Under the pieces are notes generated by a model. The model saw only the letters and a program-made list of their open reading frames with translations. It did not search any database and had not been told where the DNA came from. From assembly GCA_900546295.1 (NCBI GenBank), contig URCK01000003.1, positions 1 through 64,000 of the forward strand: a stretch of DNA of 64,000 nucleotides, in the 5' to 3' direction. Shown here piece after piece: positions 49,177 to 58,384 of this stretch. The number at the start of each line of letters is the position of its first letter. Position 1 is the stretch's first letter. The translations under genes were made by a program, and so were the position numbers. This DNA is from an uncultured Eubacteriales bacterium. Lineage in GTDB: Bacteria > Bacillota > Clostridia > Oscillospirales > Oscillospiraceae.

Positions 49177-50829
49177 TTGGAGACAAAATGGTTTACCCTC
49201 CGCACGGTGGAGGATAAAGAGAGCATCGCGCAGGCGGCGGATATCCTGCGCCGCGGGGGGCTTCTGGCCATCCCGACGGAGACGGTGTACGGCCTCGGCG
49301 CGAATGGACTTGATGAAAATGCCGTGCTGCATATTTTCGAAGCCAAGGGCCGCCCGCAGGATAATCCCCTCATCCTGCACATTCCCGACGCAAGCTGGCT
49401 CACGCGCTACTGCGAGGACGTGCCGGAGGCGGCCTACCGGCTCGCAGGGCGCTTCTGGCCCGGCCCGCTGACGATGATCCTGAAGAAAAAGCCCTGCGTG
49501 CCGCTGCGCACGACGGGCGGGCTCGAGACGGTCGGTATGCGTTGCCCCGACCATGCGGTGACGCGCGCCATCATCGAAAAGGCGGGCGTGCCCGTCGCCG
49601 CGCCGAGCGCCAACACCTCCGGCCGCCCGAGCTGCACGACGGCGGAGCATGTGCGCGAGGATATGTGGGGGAAGATCGACGGCATCGTGGACGGCGGCGC
49701 CTGTGAGGTGGGCGTCGAGTCGACCATCATCGACCTCACGGTCACGCCGCCGCAGCTGCTGCGCCCGGGCGGACTGCCGCTGGAGAGCCTTATTGACGCG
49801 CTGGGCGAGGTGACGGTCGACAAGGCCGTGACGCAGAAGATGGGGGAGGGCGAAAAGCCGCGCGCCCCCGGCATGAAATACCGCCACTACGCGCCAAAGG
49901 CCCCCGTCACGGTCGTCACCGGCGGGGCGAAGGCGAGCGCGCGCTATCTTCTGACCCACGCATCGGAGGACGCGGGCGTGATCTGTTTTGATGAGTTCGT
50001 GCCGCTCTTTGCAGGGCACATCGTCCACCCCCTCGGCGCGAGCGGCGATAAGCGCGCGCAGGCGCAGCACGTCTTCGACGCGCTGCGGACGTTCGACGAG
50101 ACGAATGTCGGCGAAATATGGGCGCAGTGTCCGGACAGTAAAGGGCTTGGCCTTGCCATCGGAAACCGGCTCAAAAAGGCCGCGGGCTTCCACACGGAGG
50201 CGGCCGATGACGGGAAAACGGTCATCGGCATCACCGGCTGCACGGGCGCGGGGAAGACGAGCCTGCTCCACGCGCTTGAGTGGGAGGGCGCCTGCATCCT
50301 CGACTGCGACAGGATCTACCATGAAATGCTCGAGAGCGATGAAAGTCTGCGCAAAGCGCTGCGCGAAGCCTTCGGCGGCGCGATCTTCCGCGCGGACGGC
50401 ACGGTGGATGTGCACGCGATGGGGCTTGTCGTCTTCCATGACAAGGAAAAGCTCGCGGCGCTGGACGCCATCGTCCGCGCGCATGTCCCACGCGAGTGCG
50501 CCCAGCGCATGGCGGCGAGCGATAAAAAGCTCATCGGGCTTGACGCCATCAAGCTCATCGAGTGCGGCCTTGGCGCGATCTGCGATGTGACCGTTGCCGT
50601 TACCGCGCCCGAAGAGGTGCGCGTCAGGCGCATCATGGCGCGCGACGGCATCACGGAGGACTATGCAAGGTCGCGCGTTGCCGCGCAGCAGAGCGCAGAG
50701 TACTTCCGCGCGCGCTGCGGACATGAATTTGTGAACGATCTGCCTACGGCCGAAGAAGCGGCCGCCGCGGCAGAGGACTTTATCCATACGATCATCAAAA
50801 AATTCAAGGAGGAAACGAAACATGAGTGA
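49177..50829 (+). CDS. Fusion of threonylcarbamoyl-AMP synthase (Sua5) and dephospho-CoA kinase
   Basis: A 550-residue two-enzyme protein. Residues about 12-195 are a YrdC domain (LLAIPTETVYGLGANGLDEN; DNPLILHIPD; APSANTSGRPSCT) and about 205-335 a Sua5 C-terminal domain (RHYAPKAPVTVVTGGAKASA). Together these form threonylcarbamoyl-AMP for t6A. Residues about 348-545 are CoaE-like: P-loop GITGCTGAGKTSLLHAL (about 351-367), DCDRIYHEML and AARDGITEDYARSR-like RIMARDGITEDYA. This last step makes coenzyme A. The frame begins at TTG 49177; no better start is seen. It overlaps the aminopeptidase gene by 8 bases. Confidence 0.88.
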   Translation: METKWFTLRTVEDKESIAQAADILRRGGLLAIPTETVYGLGANGLDENAVLHIFEAKGRPQDNPLILHIPDASWLTRYCEDVPEAAYRLAGRFWPGPLTMILKKKPCVPLRTTGGLETVGMRCPDHAVTRAIIEKAGVPVAAPSANTSGRPSCTTAEHVREDMWGKIDGIVDGGACEVGVESTIIDLTVTPPQLLRPGGLPLESLIDALGEVTVDKAVTQKMGEGEKPRAPGMKYRHYAPKAPVTVVTGGAKASARYLLTHASEDAGVICFDEFVPLFAGHIVHPLGASGDKRAQAQHVFDALRTFDETNVGEIWAQCPDSKGLGLAIGNRLKKAAGFHTEAADDGKTVIGITGCTGAGKTSLLHALEWEGACILDCDRIYHEMLESDESLRKALREAFGGAIFRADGTVDVHAMGLVVFHDKEKLAALDAIVRAHVPRECAQRMAASDKKLIGLDAIKLIECGLGAICDVTVAVTAPEEVRVRRIMARDGITEDYARSRVAAQQSAEYFRARCGHEFVNDLPTAEEAAAAAEDFIHTIIKKFKEETKHE

Positions 50830-52216
50830 GAAGAACAAGCTGGCGGAAAAACTCCTCTACGCGCCCAAGAACGGCTATGACCGTCTGAGCGCGGAGGACG
50901 AGAAGGCGATGAATGCCTACTGCGAGGATTACAAGGACTTCCTCAACCACGGCAAGACCGAGCGCCTTTGCGTGGAGTACTGCGTCGAGCTGGCAGAGAA
51001 GAGAGGCTTCAAGGCCTACGAGGCGGGCATGAAGCTTGCCGCCGGCGACAAGGTCTACTTCAACAACCGCGGCAAGGGCATCATGCTCGCCGTCATCGGC
51101 AGCGAGGACTTGAGCCACGGCGCGAACATCGGCGCGGCGCATACCGACGCCCCGCGCCTCGACGTGAAGCCCCGCCCGCTCTATGAAGAGAGCGAGATGG
51201 CCTACCTCAAGACCCATCACTACGGCGGCATCCGCAAGTATCAGTGGGTGACCATCCCCCTCGAGCTGCACGGCGTTGTTGTGCTGGGCGACGGTACGAG
51301 CGTTGCCGTGCACATCGGCGGCGAGGAAGGCGACCCGCAGTTCATCATCAACGACCTTCTCCCGCACCTCGGCCGCGAGCAGGGCAAAAAGCCCCTTAAC
51401 GAGGCCATCCCGAGCGAGAGCCTGAACGTGCTGCTCGGCGGCCGTCCCATCGCGGATGAGGACTGCTCCGACCGCTTCAAGCTGGGCGTTCTGCAGTACC
51501 TCAACGAGAAGTACGGCATCACGGAGGAGGACTTCATCTCCGCCGAGCTCGAGGTCGTGCCCGCCGGCAAGGCGCGCGACATCGGCTTTGACCGCAGCTT
51601 CATCGCTTCCTACGGCCACGACGACCGCGTCTGCGCCTATGCTGAGCTTGCGGGCATTTTTGATGCCGTTTCTCCCAAGAAGACCGCCGTCTGCATCTTT
51701 GCCGATAAGGAAGAGATCGGCTCGGAGGGCGTTTCCGGTATGCTCTCGCAGGCCTTTGAATGGTTCATGGGCGATATGTGCCGCACGCAGGGCGTGGAGC
51801 TGGCCGACTGCTTTGCCCACTCCTTCTGCCTGAGCGCGGACGTGACGGCGGCCTACGACCCGAACTTTGCCGATGTTTACGATAAGCGCAACTCCTCGTT
51901 CTGCAACTACGGCGTGTCGCTGTGCAAGTACACCGGCTCCGGCGGCAAGGGCGGCGCGAGCGACGCCAGCGCCGAGGTTGTCGGCAAGGTGCGCAAGCTC
52001 ATGAACGATAACGGCGTGTTCTGGCAGATGGCCGAGCTCGGCAAGACCGACGCCGGCGGCGGCGGCACGGTTGCCAAGTTCATGGCCCAGCGCAACATCG
52101 ACACGCTCGATGCAGGCGTTCCGGTGCTGTCGATGCACGCACCGTATGAAACGGTCGCAAAGCTTGACTGCTACATGACCTACAAGTGCATGAAGACCAT
52201 CTTCGAGCAGGCGTAA
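50822..52216 (+). CDS. M18 family aminopeptidase
   Basis: A 464-residue dizinc aminopeptidase (aspartyl aminopeptidase type). Metal ligands lie in GAAHTDAPRLDVKPRPL (His-x-Asp, about 102-118) and in FADKEEIGSEGVSGMLSQAF with the catalytic Glu-Glu pair (about 298-317). The Asp and His ligands at the end lie in VLSMHAPYET. It probably removes N-terminal acidic or hydrophobic residues from peptides in the cytoplasm. ATG 50822 has AAGGAGG upstream, inside the end of the Sua5-CoaE gene. Confidence 0.91.
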   Translation: MSEKNKLAEKLLYAPKNGYDRLSAEDEKAMNAYCEDYKDFLNHGKTERLCVEYCVELAEKRGFKAYEAGMKLAAGDKVYFNNRGKGIMLAVIGSEDLSHGANIGAAHTDAPRLDVKPRPLYEESEMAYLKTHHYGGIRKYQWVTIPLELHGVVVLGDGTSVAVHIGGEEGDPQFIINDLLPHLGREQGKKPLNEAIPSESLNVLLGGRPIADEDCSDRFKLGVLQYLNEKYGITEEDFISAELEVVPAGKARDIGFDRSFIASYGHDDRVCAYAELAGIFDAVSPKKTAVCIFADKEEIGSEGVSGMLSQAFEWFMGDMCRTQGVELADCFAHSFCLSADVTAAYDPNFADVYDKRNSSFCNYGVSLCKYTGSGGKGGASDASAEVVGKVRKLMNDNGVFWQMAELGKTDAGGGGTVAKFMAQRNIDTLDAGVPVLSMHAPYETVAKLDCYMTYKCMKTIFEQA

Positions 52217-52233
52217 GGGACGATCTGAAAAAT

Positions 52234-52277
52234 CAGCAGAGGATTCTCTCACCTCGAGAGAGTCCTCTGCTTTTTTC
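52234..52277 (+). terminator. Terminator of the ddl-to-aminopeptidase operon
   Basis: CAGCAGAGGATTCTCTC pairs with GAGAGAGTCCTCTGC around ACCTC, then six T residues. Confidence 0.88.
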
Positions 52278-52404
52278 GTTTGCAAACTGAGTACCATTAT
52301 CAACAAGGTGCAAATTTCCTGCAATTCTGCTTGCATAAGCGAGGGGAGCGTGATAAGCTATCCTACAATGATTTTTTAAGAAGGATCGGAAAGGGAAGAG
52401 AGTC

Positions 52405-53265
52405 ATGCTCCAGTTATTTACCGATACATCTGCCAATCTGCCGGTCGCGCTGACGAAGAAGCACCACATCACAGTCATCCCGTTTTCCTACACGGTGGAC
52501 GGAAAAGCGACGGACTATCCCGACGATACGGATTTTGACGGCGCGGCCTTCTACGGCGCGATGCGCGAGGGCGCGATCGTCAAAACGTCGATGGTCAGCC
52601 CTGCGCTGATCGAGGAATACTTTGAGCGTGCGCTCTCCGCGGGCGACGATGTGCTCTATGTCGGTATGTCCGGCGGCATCAGCGGCACGGCGCATGCGGC
52701 GGTCATTGCCGCGGGCGAGCTGAAGGAGCGCTATCCCGAGCGCAGGATCCTGCCCATCAACACCTACGCCGCCTCGCTTGGCGAGGGGATGCAGGTGATG
52801 GAGGCGGCGCGGATGATCGAAGAGGGGAAGAGCCTCGAGGAGATCGAAAAGCAGCTGCTCACGCGCAGACCCCATATGTGCCAGTTTTTCACCGTGGACG
52901 ACCTTGCCTACTTAAAGCGCGGCGGGCGCATCTCCGGCGCGACGGCGCTCATCGGCACGGTGCTGAGCATCAAGCCAATCCTGCGCGGCGACGAGACGGG
53001 ACACATCGTCTCCTGCGGCAAGGTGCGCGGCATGAAGCGCGCCTACGCGGAGCTTGCGAACTATTATGATACCCGCGCGCTCGACAAGAGCGAGAGCATC
53101 GGCATCGCCCACGCGGATAACGCCGAGGGAGCGCAGGCGCTCCTTGCGCTGCTGCGCGAAAAGGGCTTCACCGGCGAATGCCTGACCGTCTGCTATGAGC
53201 CGGTCACCGGCGCGCACGTCGGCCCGGGCACGGTCGCGCTCTTTTTCTACGGCACGGAAAAGTAA
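52405..53265 (+). CDS. DegV family fatty-acid-binding protein (second copy)
   Basis: A 286-residue DegV/FakB-like protein. FTDTSANLPVALTKKHHITV is the N-terminal strand and loop, KTSMVSPALIEEYFERAL the ligand-site helix, and FTVDDLAYLKRGGRISGATA the family signature (about 171-190). It ends GAHVGPGTVALFFYG. It is clearly diverged from the DegV protein at 13323, so it may prefer another fatty acid. The nitroreductase gene follows after 14 bases. Confidence 0.92.
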   Translation: MLQLFTDTSANLPVALTKKHHITVIPFSYTVDGKATDYPDDTDFDGAAFYGAMREGAIVKTSMVSPALIEEYFERALSAGDDVLYVGMSGGISGTAHAAVIAAGELKERYPERRILPINTYAASLGEGMQVMEAARMIEEGKSLEEIEKQLLTRRPHMCQFFTVDDLAYLKRGGRISGATALIGTVLSIKPILRGDETGHIVSCGKVRGMKRAYAELANYYDTRALDKSESIGIAHADNAEGAQALLALLREKGFTGECLTVCYEPVTGAHVGPGTVALFFYGTEK

Positions 53266-53279
53266 AAGGAGAAAAAGCA

Positions 53280-53825
53280 ATGGACGTATCACAGGCGATC
53301 AGAACCAGAAGAAGCATTCGTAAGTACAAGCAGGAGACCGTAGCGCACGAGCTCATCGAGGAGATCGTCGCGGACGCGGCCTACGCCCCGTCGTGGAAGA
53401 ACACGCAGATCGCGCGCTACATTCTCGTAGAGGACCGCGCGGCGATCGATAAGATGGCGGAGGAAATGGTCCTCGACTTCAAGTTCAACGAAAAAACGCT
53501 CAAAAGCTGCGCTGCGCTCATGGTGCTCACCTATATCACGGGGCGATCGGGCTTTGAGCGCGACGGCTCGTATGCAACGCCGAAGGAGGCGGGCTTTGAG
53601 ATGTTCGATGCGGGCATCGCGGCGCAGACCTTCTGCCTTGCCGCGTGGGAGCGCGGCGTCGGCACGGTCATCACGGGCTATTTTGATGAGGCGAAGATCA
53701 TTGACCTTCTGCACATTCCGGAAAACCAGAAGATCGGCTGCGTGATCGGCCTTGGGTATCCCGACGAGGAGCCCGCCGCGCCGAAGCGCAAGAGCGCTTC
53801 CGACCTGCTGACGTATCACAACTGA
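53280..53825 (+). CDS. Nitroreductase family FMN oxidoreductase
   Basis: A 181-residue flavoprotein: AIRTRRSIRKYKQETVAHEL (about 6-25) is the N-terminal FMN-phosphate motif, AAYAPSWKNTQIARYILVED the second, and GVGTVITGYFDEAKIIDLL with GCVIGLGYPDEEP the C-terminal part. Substrates are usually nitro compounds, quinones or flavins. The gene is read as part of the DegV transcript and ends before a strong terminator. GGAGAAAAAGCA precedes the start. Confidence 0.88.
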   Translation: MDVSQAIRTRRSIRKYKQETVAHELIEEIVADAAYAPSWKNTQIARYILVEDRAAIDKMAEEMVLDFKFNEKTLKSCAALMVLTYITGRSGFERDGSYATPKEAGFEMFDAGIAAQTFCLAAWERGVGTVITGYFDEAKIIDLLHIPENQKIGCVIGLGYPDEEPAAPKRKSASDLLTYHN

Positions 53826-53831
53826 GATCGC

Positions 53832-53866
53832 GCGCCCGAAGGATTTTCCTTCGGGCGCCTTTTTCG
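53832..53866 (+). terminator. Terminator behind the nitroreductase gene
   Basis: GCGCCCGAAGGA pairs with TCCTTCGGGCGCC around TTT, then TTTTTC. Confidence 0.88.
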
Positions 53867-53923
53867 TATGCTTTGCCCGCTTTCTGCAAATCCTAACGAA
53901 AATGACTTTCGGGAGGACTTGCC

Positions 53924-54643
53924 ATGAGAAGTGAAACGAAACCGTCACGGGACAAGGAGAAGAACGATCAGGAGCCGCTGCTGCCGCCCATTCAGCCCGT
54001 CATCGACTATGGATCGGTCATCATCAAAAATAGCCGCGCTGCCATCCACTGCCTGACCATCGCCGGGCAGATCGAAGGGCACATGCTGCTGCCGGATACG
54101 CAGAAGGCGACCAAGTATGAGCATGTGCTGCCGCTCCTTGCCTATCTCGAGGAAAGCGAGGAGATCGACGGCGTTTTATTCCTGCTCAACACCGTCGGCG
54201 GCGACGTGGAGGCAGGGCTTGCTATCGCCGAGCTCATTTCGGGAATGAAAAAGCCGACCGTCTCGCTCGTGCTCGGCGGCGGGCACTCCATCGGCGTGCC
54301 GCTCGCGGTCGCGCCGATGGTGACGATGATCGCGCCGTCGGCCTCGATGACCATCCATCCCGTGCGCACAAGCGGTACGATCATCGCCGCGCCCCAGACC
54401 TACCAGTATTTTGAGCGCTTGCAGGAGCGCATCGTGCGTTTTGTGACCAAGCACTCGAACATCACGCGCGAGCGCTTTCTGGCGCTGATGATGGACACGC
54501 AGGACTTGGCCTCCGATGTTGGCAGCGTGCTCTACGGGGAGGAGGCGGTTGCCTGCGGGCTTGTCGGGCGGCTCGGCGGCCTGTCCGACGCGCTGGAGGC
54601 GCTGTATGGTTTGATCGAGGAGAAAAAGAAGAAAAATGAGTGA
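53924..54643 (+). CDS. ClpP-like protease of the TepA type
   Basis: A 239-residue ClpP-fold serine protease. The nucleophile Ser is in LGGGHSIGVPLAVAP (about 113-127). The His is in MTIHPVRTSG (about 140-149), and Asp probably in MMDTQDLASDVG (about 187-198). The substrate strand VLFLLNTVGGDVEAGLA is also conserved. TepA-like proteins act in the cytoplasm on exported or spore-related proteins in Bacillus; the role here is inferred. The N-terminal 30 residues are charged and lack a signal peptide. GGGAGGACTTGCC precedes ATG 53924. Confidence 0.86.
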   Translation: MRSETKPSRDKEKNDQEPLLPPIQPVIDYGSVIIKNSRAAIHCLTIAGQIEGHMLLPDTQKATKYEHVLPLLAYLEESEEIDGVLFLLNTVGGDVEAGLAIAELISGMKKPTVSLVLGGGHSIGVPLAVAPMVTMIAPSASMTIHPVRTSGTIIAAPQTYQYFERLQERIVRFVTKHSNITRERFLALMMDTQDLASDVGSVLYGEEAVACGLVGRLGGLSDALEALYGLIEEKKKKNE

Positions 54644-54669
54644 AAAAGACGCCTTCGGGCGTCTTTTTA
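54643..54669 (+). terminator. Terminator of the TepA-like gene
   Basis: AAAAAGACGCC pairs with GGCGTCTTTTT around TTCG, directly behind the stop. Confidence 0.85.
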
Positions 54670-54690
54670 CGCTTTGTTCATCGAATGGCC

Positions 54691-54719
54691 TTGAAAAGAC
54701 GGCGAAAAAATGGTATATA
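54691..54719 (+). promoter_or_regulatory. Promoter of the smc operon
   Basis: -35 TTGAAA (54691-54696), 17-base spacer, -10 TATATA (54714-54719); TATAGT two bases on is an alternative. Confidence 0.55.
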
Positions 54720-54791
54720 GTATAAGTCAAAATGTGTCATTATACCCTTAACGGGGGAATGACACTCCTTTTTCCAAGGAGGAATTTGCCC

Positions 54792-57700
54792 GTGTACTTA
54801 AAGGCATTGGAGATCCAGGGCTTCAAGAGCTTTCCGGACAAGACGGTGCTCAACTTCGGCGAGGACATCACCGCCATCGTCGGCCCGAACGGAAGCGGTA
54901 AATCGAATATATCGGACGCCATCCGCTGGGTCATGGGCGAGCAGTCGAGCAAGTCGCTGCGCGGCGCGAAGATGGAGGACGTCATCTTCGGCGGCACGGA
55001 AACGCGCAGCCAGATGGGCTTTGCGCAGGTGACGCTCGTGCTCGACAACACCGAGCACATCTTCCCCAGCATGGAGGAAAACGAGGTCGCCGTCACGCGC
55101 CGGTACTACCGCAGCGGCGAATCGGAATACTATATCAACAAGCAGTCCGTGCGGCTGCGCGATGTGAACGAGCTTTTCATGGACACCGGCATGGGCCGCG
55201 AAGGCTATTCCATCATCGGCCAGGGCCGCATCGACGAGATTTTGTCGCAAAAGAGCGGCGACCGCCGCGAGATCTTTGAGGAGGCGGCGGGCATTTCCCG
55301 TTTCCGCTACCGCAAGGAGGAGACCGAGCGCAAGCTCGAGCGCACGGAGGAGAACCTGGTGCGCATCAACGACAAGATCGCCGAGCTTGAATTGCAGGTC
55401 GAACCCCTGCGCGCGCAGGCGGAGACGGCGAAGCAGTATCTCATCTACCGCGACGAACTGCGCCTTTTGGAAATTTCCGTGTGGCTTGAGAATCTCGAAA
55501 CGCTCCGCACGAGCGCCATCAAGCTCGACACCGACCTTGCCCTTGCGCGCGAGGAGCTCAAAAAGGCGAACGCGGACCTCGAGGCGCTGTACGCCGCGAG
55601 CGAGCAGTTTTCCGCGCGCATCCACGAAAACGATATCGCGCAGGAGGAAGAGCGCACGGCGCTTTCCGCGCTCGATGCACAGGCGAAGGAGCAGGAATCC
55701 TGCGTGGCGGTGCTGCAAACGGGCATCGCGCACAACGAGGAAAATATCGCGCGCGTGGAGGATGAGCTGAGAAGCCAGTCCGACCGCGTCGGCTCGATGG
55801 ACGAGCAGATCGCGCAGCAGCGCGCGCGCATCGAAGAGCTGGAACACGATAAAAACGAAGTCGAAACGGCGCTTTCTTCGCTGCTCAAGCAGGCGGAGGA
55901 GCTGTCGAAAAACGCGGGCGAGGCTGCGAGCGAAGCGGAAGCCCTGCGCGCTCGCGAAGCGCTCGCCCTGTCCGCCGCGGCGGACAGCCGCGCGGAAGTT
56001 GCCGCCCTGCGCTCGACGCTTTCTGAAATGGACGAGCGCGAGAGCGCCATCGCCGCCGAGCAGGAGAGCGGGGAAGCCCAGCTTTCCGAAACGCGCAAAA
56101 GCGCCGCGGAGAACCGCCGCGCGCTCGAAAGCGCGCAGGAGGAGGCCGACGCCATCCGCAATATCATCGCCGGCCACACGATGAAGATGCAGGGCAGGAT
56201 CGAGCGCGAGAAGGAGACGGGCGAGCAGTACGTTTCCCTCACGATGGAGATGAACAACTTAGACTCCCGCATCCGCCTGCTCAGCGAGATGGAAAAGGAG
56301 TACGAGGGCTTCAATAAGGCGGTGCGCACGGTCATGCAGGCGCGCGAGCGCAATGCCCTGCGCGGCGTGCACGGCCCGGTCGCGGGGTTGATGAAGGTCG
56401 ATAAAAAGTACGCCGTTGCGATCGAGATCGCGCTCGGCGCGGGACTGCAAAACATCGTCGTCGAGCGCGAGGAGGACGCAAAGAGCGCCATTCAGCTCTT
56501 AAAGCAGCGCGACGGCGGGCGCGCGACCTTTCTGCCCCTTTCGACGATCCGCGGCGAAGCGCTGCGCGACGAGCGCGTGAAGGGCGAATACGGTTACGTC
56601 GGCCTTGCGTGCGAGCTCGTGGAATACGAGCGCGCATACGACGGCATCTTCAAAAATCTGCTCGGCCGCACGGTCGTGGTCGAGGATCTCGACTGCGGCA
56701 TTACGATTTCACGAAAGTTTTCGAATGCGTTCCGCATCGTGACGCTCGACGGCCAGGTGTTGAACCGCGGCGGCTCAATGACGGGCGGCTCGATCTCCCG
56801 CAGCGCGGGCATTCTGAGCAGAGCCGGCGAGCTGCGCGAGCTGACGGCGCGGCGCGGCAGCCTTGCCGAAAAGCTCGACCTTGCCGCCAAGGCCGCCGAG
56901 GATGCCAAGCGCGAACTATCCAAGGCGAGATACGAGCTGGAGGTCGCGCAGGGCCAGCAGCGCGCGGCGGAGGACGCCGTGCTCAAGCTGCAAGGCGACA
57001 AAAACCACTATGATCTGCTGCTTTCCTCGCTGCGCGAGCGGCTGGAAGCACTGGATACCGAGCGCGACACCATCACCCGCCGCCGCGGCGAGGTGAAGCG
57101 CGCCATGGAAGAAAAGGAAACGCTTGCATCGCAGCAGGAGAGCGAAGCCGCCGCGCTGCGCGCGCAGGCGGAAGAGAGCCTCTCCGGGCAGACGGAGCTG
57201 CTGCGCTCCACCACGCGCCTCGGCGATGAGATCGCCGGACGCAAGAGCGCGCTTGCGGGTTTTGCCGCCGAGCGCGAAACAACGGAAAAGTCGCTTGCGA
57301 GCTTAGAGAGTCTGCGCGCCCAGATGCGCGGCGACGAGCAGAGCAGAAAGGCACTCATCGAGCAGTACAAGGCGGCGAGCGAGCAGGCGCGGCGCGAGAT
57401 CGGCACGCATGAAGAAGAGATCGCCGCGCTGAGCGGAAAAATGGCGGAAAAGCGCGCGGCGCTCGAAGAACTTTCGCGCACGAAGCTTTCGCTTGAAGCC
57501 GAGCGCAGCCAGAGCGACCGGCGCGGGCGCGAGCTCAACGAAAACGTGCTCAACGTGGAGCGCAGCGTCAGCAAGCTCGAGCAAAAGCGCGCGACGAGCG
57601 CCATGGAGGAGCAGCAGATCCTCGACAGACTCTGGGAGAATTACGAGCTGTCGCACTCCGCCGCGCAGGAGCAGCGCATCGAGCTCGAGAGTGTCGCCAA

Positions 57701-58367
57701 GGCGAGCCGCCGCATCGGCGAGCTCAAGCGCGCCATCAGCGGTCTTGGCGCGGTCAATGTCGGTGCGATCGAGGAATTCGAGCGCGTGAACACGCGCTAC
57801 ACCTATCTCACCGAGCAGCGCGACGACGTGGAAAAGGCGAAGAGCGAGCTCGTCGGCGTGATCGAGAGCATCACGGGCGAGATGACCGTCATCTTTAAAG
57901 AGCAGTTCGCGCTCATCCGCGAGAGCTTCCAGGAGACATTTCTGGAGCTCTTCGGCGGGGGCAAGGCGACGCTCGAGCTGGATGACGAGAACGACGTGCT
58001 CTCCTGCGGCATCGAGATCAAGGTTCAGCCGCCGGGCAAGGCGCTCAAGACGATCACGCTGCTCTCGGGCGGCGAGAAGGCCTTCGTTGCCATCGCCCTG
58101 TATTTCGCCATTCTGAAGGTCCATCCGACGCCGTTTTGCGTCATGGACGAGATCGAGGCGGCGCTTGACGAGCCGAACGTGGTGCGCGTTGCGAACTATA
58201 TGCGCCGCATCACGCAAAAGACGCAGTTCATCGTCATCACGCACCGCCGCGGCACGATGGAAGCGGCAGACGTGCTCTACGGCGTCACCATGCAGGAGCG
58301 CGGCGTGAGCAAGATCCTGACGATCAACATGAACGATATGGCCAAGGAACTCAACATTAAAGAATAA
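54792..58367 (+). CDS. smc: Chromosome segregation protein SMC
   Basis: A 1191-residue condensin ATPase. Walker A is IVGPNGSGKSNISDAIRWVM (about 32-51). Long coiled coils (about 165-515 and 665-1010) flank a hinge (about 515-660; GVHGPVAGLMKVDKKYAVAI, NRGGSMTGGSISR). The C-terminal head has signature LLSGGEKAFVAIALYF (about 1089-1104) and Walker B PFCVMDEIEAALDEPN. It dimerises at the hinge and works with ScpA and ScpB, not encoded here. GTG 54792 was chosen: it starts the canonical VYLKALEIQGFKSF and has AAGGAGG 9 bases upstream. Confidence 0.95.
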   Translation: MYLKALEIQGFKSFPDKTVLNFGEDITAIVGPNGSGKSNISDAIRWVMGEQSSKSLRGAKMEDVIFGGTETRSQMGFAQVTLVLDNTEHIFPSMEENEVAVTRRYYRSGESEYYINKQSVRLRDVNELFMDTGMGREGYSIIGQGRIDEILSQKSGDRREIFEEAAGISRFRYRKEETERKLERTEENLVRINDKIAELELQVEPLRAQAETAKQYLIYRDELRLLEISVWLENLETLRTSAIKLDTDLALAREELKKANADLEALYAASEQFSARIHENDIAQEEERTALSALDAQAKEQESCVAVLQTGIAHNEENIARVEDELRSQSDRVGSMDEQIAQQRARIEELEHDKNEVETALSSLLKQAEELSKNAGEAASEAEALRAREALALSAAADSRAEVAALRSTLSEMDERESAIAAEQESGEAQLSETRKSAAENRRALESAQEEADAIRNIIAGHTMKMQGRIEREKETGEQYVSLTMEMNNLDSRIRLLSEMEKEYEGFNKAVRTVMQARERNALRGVHGPVAGLMKVDKKYAVAIEIALGAGLQNIVVEREEDAKSAIQLLKQRDGGRATFLPLSTIRGEALRDERVKGEYGYVGLACELVEYERAYDGIFKNLLGRTVVVEDLDCGITISRKFSNAFRIVTLDGQVLNRGGSMTGGSISRSAGILSRAGELRELTARRGSLAEKLDLAAKAAEDAKRELSKARYELEVAQGQQRAAEDAVLKLQGDKNHYDLLLSSLRERLEALDTERDTITRRRGEVKRAMEEKETLASQQESEAAALRAQAEESLSGQTELLRSTTRLGDEIAGRKSALAGFAAERETTEKSLASLESLRAQMRGDEQSRKALIEQYKAASEQARREIGTHEEEIAALSGKMAEKRAALEELSRTKLSLEAERSQSDRRGRELNENVLNVERSVSKLEQKRATSAMEEQQILDRLWENYELSHSAAQEQRIELESVAKASRRIGELKRAISGLGAVNVGAIEEFERVNTRYTYLTEQRDDVEKAKSELVGVIESITGEMTVIFKEQFALIRESFQETFLELFGGGKATLELDDENDVLSCGIEIKVQPPGKALKTITLLSGGEKAFVAIALYFAILKVHPTPFCVMDEIEAALDEPNVVRVANYMRRITQKTQFIVITHRRGTMEAADVLYGVTMQERGVSKILTINMNDMAKELNIKE

Positions 58368-58384
58368 AGCGCGAGGAGAAACAA

